From contig NZ_BMSY01000018.1 of the NCBI RefSeq assembly GCF_014649395.1, positions 1-64,000 of the forward strand: a DNA stretch of 64,000 nucleotides, read 5' to 3'. Both the position numbers and the translations under genes were made by a program. This document shows, in pieces, positions 44,665 through 53,625 of the stretch. The notes under the pieces were generated by a model. The model worked only from the letters and a program-made list of their open reading frames with translations. It ran no database searches and was not told the DNA's origin. Each line of letters opens with the position of its first letter. Positions within the stretch are counted from its first letter, which is position 1. The stretch comes from Streptomyces aureoverticillatus. GTDB taxonomy: Bacteria > Actinomycetota > Actinomycetes > Streptomycetales > Streptomycetaceae.

Positions 44665-45636
44665 CTATGCGGAGGGGCCGGGCGGGGCGATGGACGCAAT
44701 GCGGTGGTCGTGGTGAATATCGCCGGTGCCGCGGCGGAAGTCGCCGGGCGTGGCGCCCGTCTCGCGGCGGAAGAAGCGGCAGAAGTACGCGGGGTCGCCG
44801 AACCCCACCCGGTCGGCGACCTGGCGTACCGTCAACTCGGTGCAGGCGAGCAGGCGTTTGGCCTCGTGGACGCGGGCCTGGCGGAGGAGTTCGCCGGGGG
44901 TGCGGCCCATGGCGGCCTTCACCGCCTCGTTGAGGTGACTCACCGAGACGCCGAGGTGTACGGCGCACTCGCGCACCGACCAGGGCAGCGCGTGCGGCGC
45001 GTTCACGAGGGCGACGAACCGGGTCGCGACCGGTGGGGTGCGGGCGGGGTCGAGGGCCTGGGCGGGTTGCTGGTGGGCCCGGTCCGGAGCGGGGAGCCGT
45101 GCGGCACGCACGACGAGGATGTGCAGCAGCGCCCGCAGGACACCACCGAAGCCCTCGGCGCCCAGCCGGTACTCGTGGTCCATCTCGGCGACCAGCCGCG
45201 CCGCCCAGTCCGCGTCCCGCTCCGGCAGCTCGAGCCAGGAGCGGCGGCAGAGCCTGCGCAACAGGGCACGGTCGGCGGGGCGTTCCAGCAGGAAGTCGTC
45301 GGTGAACACCACGACGCGGCCCTCCAGGCCCCGGACGCCGTCCCAGTAGTGCACCTGCCCGGGTGCGATGAAGCACAGGTGGGGCGGCCGCAGCGTGAAG
45401 CTGGTCAGGTCGACGACATGGCGGCCGGTGCCCCCGGTGACGTACACGATCTCGTGGAACGTGTGCCGGTGCGGGAAGGAGGCCCGGGACATCGGGCCGA
45501 TGGTGTCGAAGGTGCCGATCGCGAAGGGCAACGCGTTGGGCATCGGCACTTCGAGCCGGTGGACCGGCAGCCCGCCCGCACCCGGCTCGCTCCCGTTCCC
45601 CGGACTCGTGCCGGGCAGCACCGTTGACCCGCGCAT
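44665..45636 (-). CDS. AraC-family transcriptional regulator
   Basis: A 323-aa protein. The N-terminal cupin-type sensor region has FPHRHTFHEIVYVTGGTGRHVVDL and FIAPGQVHYWDG. The C-terminal pair of HTH motifs is WSVRECAVHLGVSVSHLNEAVKAAMGRTPGELLRQARV and ELTVRQVADRVGFGDPAYFCRFFRRETGATPGDFR, matching XylS/AraC. ATG at 45636 has GGGGAG nine bases upstream. It sits directly before the dioxygenase gene and likely senses an aromatic or related signal to control it; the ligand is not known. Confidence 0.88.
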   Translation of the reverse strand: MRGSTVLPGTSPGNGSEPGAGGLPVHRLEVPMPNALPFAIGTFDTIGPMSRASFPHRHTFHEIVYVTGGTGRHVVDLTSFTLRPPHLCFIAPGQVHYWDGVRGLEGRVVVFTDDFLLERPADRALLRRLCRRSWLELPERDADWAARLVAEMDHEYRLGAEGFGGVLRALLHILVVRAARLPAPDRAHQQPAQALDPARTPPVATRFVALVNAPHALPWSVRECAVHLGVSVSHLNEAVKAAMGRTPGELLRQARVHEAKRLLACTELTVRQVADRVGFGDPAYFCRFFRRETGATPGDFRRGTGDIHHDHRIASIAPPGPSA

Positions 45637-45957
45637 GCGTACGCTCCCCTCCGCCGACACCGCCGCCCACGGGCCGGTCCACCGGGCGGCACCGCACATC
45701 GACGGCTACGGCTTGTCAGGTCCATACCATTCGACGGGTCCACGATGGCATGCAGAGAGGGGCGTACCTACGGGTTCTCAGGCCAAGTTGAGGGTGGCAC
45801 CGGCAAGACTTCGCCCGTCGCGGCCGCACCCCCGTGTCGGCCGCGACGAACGAGCTTGTACGGGCCCGGTCGGGGGCCCGTGCCGTCGTGGCGGGGTCGG
45901 CGGCCGCCGCGACGGTGCGTGTGGTGACGCGGGTCTTCTCAGAGGCCCACGCCCGGG
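45637..45957. other. 321-bp gap between FabG and AraC genes
   Basis: Contains a possible terminator at 45860-45881 and the AraC promoter region. A fabI gene, often paired with fabG in Streptomyces, is not here. No other feature. Confidence 0.5.
45860..45881 (-). terminator. Possible terminator after FabG gene
   Basis: An 8-bp stem ACGGGCCC / GGGCCCGT, 77 bp downstream of the stop codon on the minus strand. Modest strength. Confidence 0.5.
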
Positions 45958-46662
45958 TCAGTGACCCATGCCCGCGCCGCCGTCGACCGGAATGACGGCG
46001 CCGGTGATGTATCCGGCCTCGGGTGAGGCGACGAAGGCGACCGCGGCGGCCACCTCTTCGGGCGCGGCGAGTCGGCCCAGCGGGATCTGCCGGACCATGG
46101 CCTCGCGCTGCTCGTCGGTGAGGCTCTCGCTCATCGCCGTCTCGGTCAGACCGGGCGCGACCACGTTCACGGTGATGCCGCGCGAACCCAGTTCACGCGC
46201 GAGCGACCGGGCGAAGCCGACCAGGCCCGCCTTGGACGCGGCGTAGTTGGCCTGGCCCGCCTCGCCGCGCAGCCCCACGGCCGAGGAGATCACCACGATG
46301 CGGCCGGAGCGCGCCCGGAGCATGCCGCGGGTCGCCCGCTTGGCGACGCGGAAGGCGCCCGTGAGATTGGTGTCGAGGACGGAGGTGAAGTCGGCCTCGG
46401 TCATCCGCATGAGCAGTTTGTCGTTCGTGACGCCCGCGCAGGCCACCAGGACCTCCACCGGCCCCTGTTCCTCCTCCACCTCCTTGAAGGCGAGGTCGAC
46501 CTGGTCCGCGTCCGTCACATCACAGCGCACGCCGAACAGGCCCTCGGGCGGCTCACCGGTGCGGTAGGTGACAGCGACACGGTCACCGGCCGCCCGCATC
46601 GTGCGGGCGATGGCGAGGCCGATGCCGCGGCTGCCTCCGGTGATCAGAACTGAGCGGGGCAC
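45958..46662 (-). CDS. fabG: 3-oxoacyl-[acyl-carrier-protein] reductase (SDR)
   Basis: A 234-aa short-chain dehydrogenase. NADPH-binding TGGSRGIGLAIA starts at residue 8; the catalytic Ser-Tyr-Lys triad is in VVISSAVG and ANYAASKAG, and NVVAPGLTETAM and TGAVIPVDGGAGMGH complete the FabG pattern. It reduces beta-ketoacyl-ACP in fatty acid or polyketide synthesis. ATG at 46662. It follows the IclR-like gene on the same strand by 153 bp. No ACP, ketosynthase or enoyl reductase gene is adjacent. Confidence 0.9.
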   Translation of the reverse strand: MPRSVLITGGSRGIGLAIARTMRAAGDRVAVTYRTGEPPEGLFGVRCDVTDADQVDLAFKEVEEEQGPVEVLVACAGVTNDKLLMRMTEADFTSVLDTNLTGAFRVAKRATRGMLRARSGRIVVISSAVGLRGEAGQANYAASKAGLVGFARSLARELGSRGITVNVVAPGLTETAMSESLTDEQREAMVRQIPLGRLAAPEEVAAAVAFVASPEAGYITGAVIPVDGGAGMGH

Positions 46663-46815
46663 TGGGAACCTCTCTGGTCGGGAGCGGTGACGTCTCTGGC
46701 GGTGGTGTGCGTACCCCTGGTGGGGCGACGGTGCGCGGGCGCCCCTGGTGAGTGGGCCGACGGTGTGCGTGCCTCCCGCACGCGGTGCGCTCGTGGGGAA
46801 GCGGAGGAACTCGCG

Positions 46816-47670
46816 TCAGCAGACACGCCGAGCCCCCGAGCGCGTGAGCTGACCGCTCATCACCGCGGCGCTGTCCATCAGCGCGTGCACGCAGCGCGAG
46901 CGGGCCACGGCGCTGCGCATCCTGCTTCGCGGGGCGAGGAGCGCCACGGACCCGGCGACCACGGAGCCGCGCCACAGGGGGGCGGCCACGGAGTCCCACC
47001 CCTCAAGAGGCGAGGGGCCGATGGCGTAACCCTGTTCGCAGATGCGGTCGATCCTGGTCCCGGCCCCGGGCGCCGACGAGCCTTCGAGGCAGGCGAGAAT
47101 CGCCAGGCCCGCGGCGTCGTGGTCGAGCGGCGCGCTCCACACGAGACGCAGTTCCCCGGGCGTGGCCGCCCGCAGTGCCGCCGCGTGGGCGCCGACGGCG
47201 CGTTCCGTGCAGAACCGCAGCGAGACGCCCACCAGCAGGGGTGCGTACAGCAGCCCCACCATGCCCGTACGTGACTGTAGAGTGACGAGTTCAGCACGCA
47301 ATGCAGGCGAGGTCTGACCAACTTTTGTATCCGTGACCTCATCAACGAGGTGGGTGGAACGGTGCGCTGTCTCCGTCAGGGCGTAGTGGCCGCGTGGACC
47401 GCGCTGCTCGACGGCCGCCTCCCTGGCGAGGGCGCGCAGATACCGGTGCGTGGTGGGCGCGGGCAACTCCGCCTGCGCGGCGATGACCGCCAGCGGGTGT
47501 GCGCCCGGCCCGAGTTCACGCATGGCCCGCAGTACCGCCAGGGTCCGGGCCACCGCGCTGCCGGCGTGTTCTCTCGCCGGTGTGGCGACCACCGGTTGCA
47601 GCACAGCGAACTCCCCCTCGCGGGCACGGTGAACCGCCGTGCCGTCCACGGGCGTGTTCAGATCCGGCAC
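46816..47670 (-). CDS. IclR-type transcriptional regulator
   Basis: A 284-aa protein. The winged-helix part reads SAVARTLAVLRAMRELGPGAHPLAVIAAQAELPAPTTHRYLRALARE, as in IclR regulators, followed by VEQRGPRGHYALTE. The C-terminal half is less typical but has GMVGLLYAPLLVGVSLRFC and the GAF-like core RLVWSAPLDHDAAGLAILACL. GTG 47670 is the presumed start. A patch at 47270-47340 is unusually rich in A/T for this genome. It is divergent from the MmyB-like gene across a 126-bp region with a palindrome, and the two may regulate each other. Confidence 0.78.
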   Translation of the reverse strand: MPDLNTPVDGTAVHRAREGEFAVLQPVVATPAREHAGSAVARTLAVLRAMRELGPGAHPLAVIAAQAELPAPTTHRYLRALAREAAVEQRGPRGHYALTETAHRSTHLVDEVTDTKVGQTSPALRAELVTLQSRTGMVGLLYAPLLVGVSLRFCTERAVGAHAAALRAATPGELRLVWSAPLDHDAAGLAILACLEGSSAPGAGTRIDRICEQGYAIGPSPLEGWDSVAAPLWRGSVVAGSVALLAPRSRMRSAVARSRCVHALMDSAAVMSGQLTRSGARRVC

Positions 47671-47733
47671 CCGATTCTCGTCGCCGGATCACAGGGAACA
47701 CCAGGACATGATTTTTCCGGTCCGTGTTTTACA

Positions 47734-47748
47734 GGAAGTTCGACTTCC
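47734..47748. promoter_or_regulatory. Palindromic operator in IclR/MmyB divergent promoter
   Basis: GGAAGT-TCG-ACTTCC, an inverted repeat with a three-base spacer. It is flanked by two copies of TTCCGGTCCG (47715 and 47745). A likely binding site for one of the two divergent regulators. Confidence 0.55.
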
Positions 47749-47796
47749 GGTCCGGGCTGCTCGACCGTTCGTTTCAGCGCGGGGAAAGGTTAGACA

Positions 47797-48759
47797 TTGA
47801 ACAACAAGGAGGCTCTGCAGCAGTTGCTGCGGTACAAGCGCGGCCAGATAAGCCCCACCGAACTCGGCTCGCCCCGTCCCACCGGGCGCGGCCGCCGGTC
47901 GCGGGGGCTTTCCCAGGCGCGCGTGGCGCAGGAACTGTTCGTGTCCGAGCGGACGTATGCGCTCCTGGAACGCGGGGAGATGGCGCAGCCTTCGGCGGAG
48001 TTCCTGGACAACGTGGCCAGGGTGCTGCGGATGGAGGAGCCGGAGCGGACCTCCCTGTACGTCTACGCCCTCGGATACGAGCCCCCTTTCCCCATGGACC
48101 CGATGGCGGGCACCCATGTGGGTCCGGCGTGGCTGACGGCGGTGCAACGGGTCAAGGGGCAACCCTGCTACATCAATGACGTCGCTTGGAATGTTCTGGC
48201 ATGCAATGACGATTTCGTCCGCATGTTCCCGCAAGTCCCAGGCACGCCGCCCCAGTTGCCGGAACGCAACCTCATGCGCTGGATGCTGCTCCGCGAAGAC
48301 GCGCGCGAATGCCATTTGGTCGACTGGGAGTCGAACTGGGCCGTCAAGGTGGCCGCGCAATTGCGCACCGCCTTCGCCGCCCACCCGCACAACAAGGACC
48401 TCCAGATGCTGGACGAAGAGGTCAACGACGATCCCGTGGCGGGCCCCATCTACCGCCGGCACGACATCGCCTACGTCCATCCCGACGGCGACGGGCGCCC
48501 CATGCGGCACGCGGGGACGGCCTCGCTCGGCGTCGGCCAGGACGCCGCCACGCGGTGCTGCGCACAGCACCTCCCGTCCGTGCTCGGGTCGGTGACGATG
48601 TGTACGGCCCAGCCCCTCCAGTCGCCCGGGTCGCGCTTCTTCTTCCTCGTCTTCGCGCCCGCCTCGGCCGAGCCGGGGGAGGCGGAGCGGCACGCGTCGG
48701 GCACGGCCGAGCCGTCGGGCACGGCCCTTCCGGGAGCGCGCGAGGGTGAGTACTCCTGA
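47797..48759 (+). CDS. XRE-HTH regulator with MmyB-like ligand-binding domain
   Basis: A 320-aa protein. The HTH is GLSQARVAQELFVSERTYALLERG (residues 38-61). The C-terminal MmyB-type domain shows PCYINDVAWNVLACNDDF and a region with MLLREDARECHLVDW and SLGVGQDAATRCC. Such proteins bind fatty acyl or related ligands and regulate metabolite genes. The start is a TTG at 47797, with AAAGG seven bases before it; no ATG or GTG starts this frame earlier with a ribosome site. TTG starts are rare and often weakly translated. The last 40 residues are a low-complexity Ala/Glu/Ser tail. Confidence 0.82.
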   Translation: MNNKEALQQLLRYKRGQISPTELGSPRPTGRGRRSRGLSQARVAQELFVSERTYALLERGEMAQPSAEFLDNVARVLRMEEPERTSLYVYALGYEPPFPMDPMAGTHVGPAWLTAVQRVKGQPCYINDVAWNVLACNDDFVRMFPQVPGTPPQLPERNLMRWMLLREDARECHLVDWESNWAVKVAAQLRTAFAAHPHNKDLQMLDEEVNDDPVAGPIYRRHDIAYVHPDGDGRPMRHAGTASLGVGQDAATRCCAQHLPSVLGSVTMCTAQPLQSPGSRFFFLVFAPASAEPGEAERHASGTAEPSGTALPGAREGEYS

Positions 48760-49126
48760 ACGGGCCGTGTCCGGCCGCCCGGACACGGCGCGGCGGGCGC
48801 ATCCGGGCCCCTGACCCCGACCGCCATTCCGGCGACCGGAATTCGGGCACCGCGAATTCCACCGGCTGAAACGCTGAACGACCTGACGGAGCCGAGGAGT
48901 TGCACGGCCCGCGCGGACAGGATGGGGTGCTCGTGTTGGCGCGCCGACGCACTTCGGTTGAGCGCCGACCGGCACCGAGCACGGTTCTCCCCATGGCTTG
49001 GTGACCCGCCGGCACGGCAGGGCACTGCCGACCCGGCGATGAATGCCGTCGCCACCCCCCGGCGGCGGCATTCTCATGCGCGCCCGCACTGCGGAGCAGC
49101 CGCTCTGACCCCAGGCGCTCGGCGGC

Positions 49127-49180
49127 GCCGCCCCGCCCGGAGCGCGCAGGAGCCGCCGCCCCGCCCGGAGCGCGCAGGAG
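49127..49180. repeat. 28-bp-period direct repeat (26 bp identical)
   Basis: A 26-bp block at 49127-49152 (starting GCCGCCCCGCCCGGAGCGCG) is repeated exactly at 49155-49180. It includes the left arm of the terminator. Confidence 0.9.
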
Positions 49181-49209
49181 CCGCCGCCCCGGGCGGGGCG
49201 GCGGCTCCT
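49148..49209. terminator. Terminator with two identical left arms
   Basis: AGGAGCCGCCGCCCC occurs at 49148-49162 and 49176-49190; both pair perfectly with GGGGCGGCGGCTCCT at 49195-49209. The near pair gives a 15-bp stem with a four-base loop. Confidence 0.85.
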
Positions 49210-49337
49210 GGTCGTTCGCGTGAGAGGGGGGTTCGGGACAGGGACCGGTCGGCTCGGATCTCTCCCATGCTTCTCGTTCGGGCGTCTGTCGTCCCCCCGC
49301 TCGCGCCGCGCTCACCTGGCATGAGCGGTCAAGCAGT

Positions 49338-49790
49338 TCACACCTCCACTTCGAGGCACACCAGCCGCTTGTCCTTGCGGGCGGTGAGCGCCGCCTCCCA
49401 CATGGGCTTGACGAACGACGGGATCAGCGACGCGTCGATCCGCTCGGGGGACGCGAAGCGGTACTCCCCCGGGCCGTCTTCGCGCAGGGTGATGGCACGC
49501 CGCTGTTCGGCGGTGACCTCCCCGGCGTCGAAGATGTAGTACACGCGCGGCATCCAGCCGTCGGAGTCGACCCAGGCCACCACGAGCAGGTCACCCATCT
49601 CGACGTCCAGGCCGAGTTCCGAGCGGATCTCCCGGGCGCAGGCGGCGCTCGGGCTCTCCCCCGCCTCGACATGACCTCCCGGAAGATTCCAGTAGGCCGT
49701 GTACAACGGGTTCACCATCAGTACATCGCCGTGCTCATCGGCGATGATGGCCCCTGCCGAAGCGGCTAGGGACGTAGCAGTAGCATCCAT
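49338..49790 (-). CDS. Nudix hydrolase
   Basis: A 150-aa protein with the Nudix box GGHVEAGESPSAACAREIRSELGL (GX5EX7REUXEEXGU, with Ser at one of the Glu positions) at about residues 38-61. Substrates are nucleoside diphosphate derivatives. ATG at 49790 has AGGAAG five bases upstream and is favoured over the longer frame. Expected to hydrolyse X-linked nucleoside diphosphates using Mg. The 685-bp region upstream is empty. Confidence 0.85.
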   Translation of the reverse strand: MDATATSLAASAGAIIADEHGDVLMVNPLYTAYWNLPGGHVEAGESPSAACAREIRSELGLDVEMGDLLVVAWVDSDGWMPRVYYIFDAGEVTAEQRRAITLREDGPGEYRFASPERIDASLIPSFVKPMWEAALTARKDKRLVCLEVEV

Positions 49791-50475
49791 GGCATCTTCC
49801 TGAATTAGCCCCGTCATGACGTGAGCACGACTCATCAGGATCGGGCGGCTCGGCGAGCGGAGTCCCCAACCCCGCCCAGTGGGAGCGAGGACGGGCATCG
49901 CTCGCTCCCGGCAGCGTCCCAGTCCTCCGGGCAAAGGCGCCCCCGCGCCCCGGTGAGAACTGTGTCCGCTGTCTTTCCATGGGCCGCACCACCAAGGAGC
50001 TCATGGTGCAAAGACGTGTCGCCACCTCTTCATCGCTCCTCCCCGCCCCGCCGTGGTCCGATTCGGGCCACGACGGTCCTGGCATCACCTGACGAAACGC
50101 TCGTTCCATTCGCAGGGGCCGACCAAGCCCCGAGAACGCCACCGAAGGTGGGCGGGCGAGCCCATCTGTACGATGCCGCGGCACTGTCGCCGACCGGGGT
50201 ATGAGCAGGACCGATGACTGTCTGCCGGGCGTCCCCCGCCCCCACGCGGGAATCCCGGAAGCAGTTCATACGGACGAATGGAACATCCGGGCAGGATTCG
50301 TTCCTCGTCAGAGCCAGCCTGCCCCCGGCTCCGGCGTAGACAGATCCTGATGCACTATCACAGGCGGTGTCAACGATTGAGAACGACGCATGTCATGGGC
50401 GTGCGCCGCCAATGAACCCGCGGAACGTCCCCCTCAGGACCTTCGATGCACCACAACGCGCGTAGCGCGGGCCGA
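49791..50475. other. 685-bp gap between Nudix and XRE genes
   Basis: Frames on both strands (for example 49821-50204 plus and 49735-50184 minus) are open but have no family motif, no ribosome site and atypical codon use. The DNA is less GC-rich than average at 50180-50400. I see no repeat or RNA gene. Function unknown. Confidence 0.5.
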
Positions 50476-51159
50476 CTACGAGGAGCCGCCACCGCCCCCC
50501 GCACCACCGTCCCTCTTGCGTCCCTGCACCACCTTGACCAGCTCGTCCAGTGCCGGAAGCAGGTCCCGCAGCGTGTCGATCTGCGCGCCGTCGGCCGTGC
50601 TGCGCAGGGCGACCGAGCGCGCGCCCAGCTCCTGCAGCACGGCCCGCGTGGCCAGTTTCGGCAGGTCCTCATTGACCATGCGGCGCAAGTACGTGATCAG
50701 CGCGGCGCCTTCGGTGCGCGAACAGAAGCCCTCCGGCACGCCGTAGAAGAGTTCCAGACGGGCCGCGTGATCATGGTTCGCGCCACGTTCGCCGTTGAGA
50801 AGGTTCGAGACGTGCTGCGCGGAGATGCCGGTGGCCCGTGAGATCTCCCGGAGCCCGTACGGCTCCTTGCCGCCGGGGGTCTCCTTCAGGCGGGTTCGCT
50901 GCAGGAAGCGCAGCCGCTGCTGGAACAGAGCCCTGCGGAAGGTTTCGCGCGCGTTCTTCTCCCGCGGTTCTTCCTCGGGGAGTTCACCGGTCAGCAGCGC
51001 CCGCACCCGTTCCGGCTCGATACCCGTCGCGCGGGAGATGAGCACGACGTCCAGGAGGCGGCCGCGCGAAGTGCCGAGCCGCAGGGCGTAGGCATCGATG
51101 TCGCCCAGCAGACGGGCGATCTCGGGTCCGGGCGCCGGTTGGTGGTCGGCTGCGTTCAC
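50476..51159 (-). CDS. XRE-type HTH regulator of ImmA-linked module
   Basis: A 227-aa protein. GTG at 51159 lies eight bases after GGAG and is preferred over longer frames. Residues 45-120 and 115-150 carry two HTH-like regions: RLLDVVLISRATGIEPERVRALLTGE and YGLREISRATGISAQHVSNLLNGE, each typical of XRE regulators. The C-terminus is Gly/Ser-rich. It is divergent from the ImmA-like protease gene and most likely the partner that the protease controls, as in ImmR/ImmA systems. Confidence 0.8.
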   Translation of the reverse strand: MNAADHQPAPGPEIARLLGDIDAYALRLGTSRGRLLDVVLISRATGIEPERVRALLTGELPEEEPREKNARETFRRALFQQRLRFLQRTRLKETPGGKEPYGLREISRATGISAQHVSNLLNGERGANHDHAARLELFYGVPEGFCSRTEGAALITYLRRMVNEDLPKLATRAVLQELGARSVALRSTADGAQIDTLRDLLPALDELVKVVQGRKRDGGAGGGGGSS

Positions 51160-51688
51160 CTGAAGGTCTCCATGGGCCACGGAACTCGTTGGGCGCCCTG
51201 AGAGTATCCGCCTCAACCGTCCCCGGCCAGCGCCGTCTTCAATTGTTGACACACCCCCGGCCGTACAGTGTTCGACTTTCGGGCGTTTCCGGCACCCGAC
51301 CAGCACTCCGGCCCAATGCAAGGGCCGCCGTTGATCGTCGGCCGACGGCGGCGCCACCGATCCCTCGCCTCAGCGGACTGATAATGTCCCTGCCCAGGTC
51401 AGCGGGCGGACACGCCCGCCACGTAGGGACGGGGAGCGTGAACGGCCTATGAGAGGCGCCAGCGCACGGGCACAGGCTCCGTGTGTCGCGAATCCGGCTC
51501 GAAGAGCCGGGGCGGGACACCGAGCCGGGGCGGGCCAAAGGACGACGACGGAGCACCGAGCCGGAGCGGGCCGACCGACGCTCGCCGGACCCGGTGCGCC
51601 AGGGACACGAAGGGCCGTGCCATCGCCGCCCGTTGAGCGCGCCGCGACCACCGGCCCCACCACCGACCCGAGCCGGGAGCGCTGACCC
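51160..51688. other. 529-bp divergent region with repeats, no gene
   Basis: Contains promoters for the XRE and ImmA genes; TTGACA at 51246 is a candidate -35 element. From 51485 to 51570 the phrase CGAGCCGGGGCGGG repeats three times with slight changes (period about 21-35). Confidence 0.5.
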
Positions 51689-52324
51689 ATGGCGATCGTC
51701 GGCGCCCCCGCCGCGTGGCGTCGCCCCGGCCCGGCACGCGTCGCCGGCACCTCGACCCGCATCCGTTCCGCCGTGCGCAAGCGCCGCGCCTGGGCCAGGG
51801 CGCGCCGACGGGCCGTCCGCATCATCCACGACGACCTCGGTCTGCGGCCGGGCCAGGGACTGCAGGATCTCGTCGACGCCGTCGCCCGCGAGCGCGACAG
51901 AACCATCACCGTCCTGAAGCTCCCCCTGCCCTCGCACGTCAGCGGGTTCTGCGTGCAGGGGGACGCGGAGGACACCGTCGTCATCACCGCCAACACCAGC
52001 GAACGGCAGGGACTGCACGTCCTGTTGCACGAGCTGTACCACCTGCTCAGCGGCCGCACGCCGGACGTGGATCCGGGCACCGTCACCGCCTGCGACCTCC
52101 TCGACCCGCGCGTCCTGGCCGAGCAGATGCCCTCCCTCCCCGCCGACGCGGTACGGGAGGTGCTGACCCGGCCCGCCCAGCTTCGTACCGGCTACGAGGA
52201 GGACGAGGAGTGGTCGGCCGAAGTCTTCGCCACCGTCGGCCTGTTGATGCTGTCCCTCGACGAGGCGGGCGGCCACGCGGGGCCGCTCGTCTCGTCCTTC
52301 ACCAACCGGCACGCCGGCATCTGA
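51689..52324 (+). CDS. ImmA/IrrE-family metallopeptidase
   Basis: A 211-aa protein. The zinc motif is HVLLHELYHLLSG (HExxH, about residues 112-116), preceded by VVITANTSERQGL, with Glu/Asp downstream (EDEEWSAEVFATVGL) as the third ligand. Family members cleave XRE-type repressors; the divergent XRE gene is the likely substrate. The first 45 residues are basic (RRAWARARRRAVR) and may bind nucleic acid or the membrane protein. The stop codon overlaps the start of the next gene (TGATG), so the two are translationally coupled. Confidence 0.85.
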   Translation: MAIVGAPAAWRRPGPARVAGTSTRIRSAVRKRRAWARARRRAVRIIHDDLGLRPGQGLQDLVDAVARERDRTITVLKLPLPSHVSGFCVQGDAEDTVVITANTSERQGLHVLLHELYHLLSGRTPDVDPGTVTACDLLDPRVLAEQMPSLPADAVREVLTRPAQLRTGYEEDEEWSAEVFATVGLLMLSLDEAGGHAGPLVSSFTNRHAGI

Positions 52325-53547
52325 TGTGGCACACGCTGCTGACGGCGGTCGGCGTGACCGCCGCCGCGATCGCCCTCACCCTCGCCGTCGGCAAGGCGCT
52401 GGCGGCCCGCCGCGAACCGGCGTTCACCCTCAAACTCACCGCGTCGTCCCTGTTCAACACGGGCGCCGTGTTCCTGCTGGGCACGCCCGCCGTGTATGGC
52501 GCCGTCGACACCGCCTTCGGCGCTCCCCATCTGGCGGCCCTGCTCGGCAACACCGCGGGCCTGCTCTGCGTCGGCCACGCCCATCTGATGGCCGTGCTGT
52601 GGCATCCCGCGCACCGCGACGGTGCCGTACTGCGCCGCACGGTCCTCGCCTGGGCTCCGTTCTACGCCGGCGCGATCCTCGCCATCGCGGTCCTCTACGC
52701 CCTGGCTGATCCCGCCGGCGAGACACATCCGCTGCTCTTCGGGCCCGACTATGTCGACGTCCCGCAGGTCGTCGCGTTCCATCTCGTCACGTTCGCGGCG
52801 CTGATCACCGTCATCACGGCCACGGTGCTGCGCTGCCGGGCGCTCCTGGCGCCGCAGGGGCCGCCGCTCTCCCCGCGACTGCGCCGATGCGTCCGCGGGT
52901 TCGCGCTGGCCATCGGTCTGGAGCTCGCCCATGTCGGCTGTGTCGCCGCGGCGATGATCGGCGCGGCGTGCGGCCTGCGGCTCGACGCGCTCGCGGAGGC
53001 CGCGTGGCTGACGACCGCCGTGAGCGGGCTCGTCGCCAACTACAGCCTCGTACGCCTGTCGCTGGCCGCCCGCCGGCAGGAGCGGCGCGACCACCAGACC
53101 CTGCGCCCGCTGTGGCAGACCGTCGTGCGCGCCGACCCCCGGCTCGTCCTCGCCCCCGGTCTGCTGTGGGGCGGCTGGGACACCCGCATCGCCCTCTCCC
53201 GCAGGCTGGTCGAGATCCGCGACGGCGCCCGCAGCCTGAGTCCCTGGATGAGCAGCGCGCCCGCCCGGGCCGTGGAACAGCTCGCCCGGCGCGGTTTCGT
53301 CGGTTTCGATCTCGTGGCGGCGCAGGCGGCGGCGACCCTGCTGTACGCCGCCGACGCACGCGGCAGGGGCCGGCCGCCGACCGACTCCGACATGCTGCTC
53401 GCGGCGCTGCCCGGGGAGGACGTGCCCGCCTCGGCGGAACGCGCCCACCTGGTCCTGGTGGCCCGTCATCTCGACCACCCGGTCGTGCTGGAGGCCCTGG
53501 CGCTGACACGGCGGGAGCGGTCGGCTTCGGGGGCGGGGCGGGGGTAG
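52324..53547 (+). CDS. MAB_1171c-like membrane protein
   Basis: A 407-aa protein with seven or so N-terminal membrane helices (residues 1-240), for example LLTAVGVTAAAIALTLAVGKALA, SSLFNTGAVFLLGTPAVYG and GFALAIGLELAHVGCVAAAMIGAACGL, and a soluble cytoplasmic C-terminal domain from about residue 245. This pattern fits the actinobacterial MAB_1171c family that accompanies XRE and ImmA genes. ATG at 52324 overlaps the ImmA stop. It may sense a signal and start the ImmA cleavage of the XRE protein; no experiment is known to me. Confidence 0.75.
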   Translation: MWHTLLTAVGVTAAAIALTLAVGKALAARREPAFTLKLTASSLFNTGAVFLLGTPAVYGAVDTAFGAPHLAALLGNTAGLLCVGHAHLMAVLWHPAHRDGAVLRRTVLAWAPFYAGAILAIAVLYALADPAGETHPLLFGPDYVDVPQVVAFHLVTFAALITVITATVLRCRALLAPQGPPLSPRLRRCVRGFALAIGLELAHVGCVAAAMIGAACGLRLDALAEAAWLTTAVSGLVANYSLVRLSLAARRQERRDHQTLRPLWQTVVRADPRLVLAPGLLWGGWDTRIALSRRLVEIRDGARSLSPWMSSAPARAVEQLARRGFVGFDLVAAQAAATLLYAADARGRGRPPTDSDMLLAALPGEDVPASAERAHLVLVARHLDHPVVLEALALTRRERSASGAGRG

Positions 53548-53625
53548 GCAGCGGGCGGGTGTGGGCGGCCGCCGTGGTGCGGGGCGGCTCACTCGCCACA
53601 CGCTCGGGAGGCGGCGGCGCGCCCC

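Larger units (their letters stand above)
48760..49337. other. 578-bp convergent gap with large duplicated hairpin
   Basis: Between convergent MmyB and Nudix genes. Besides GC-rich filler it holds a 28-bp direct repeat and a strong terminator at 49148-49209. No gene. Confidence 0.6.

Noticed and set aside
45637..45957. A fabI gene next to fabG
   Set aside because: No enoyl reductase motif is present; the next gene is the AraC regulator.
49735..50184. Possible gene of 149 codons upstream of Nudix
   Set aside because: No ribosome site, no family motif, overlaps the Nudix start, and codon third positions are not host-like.
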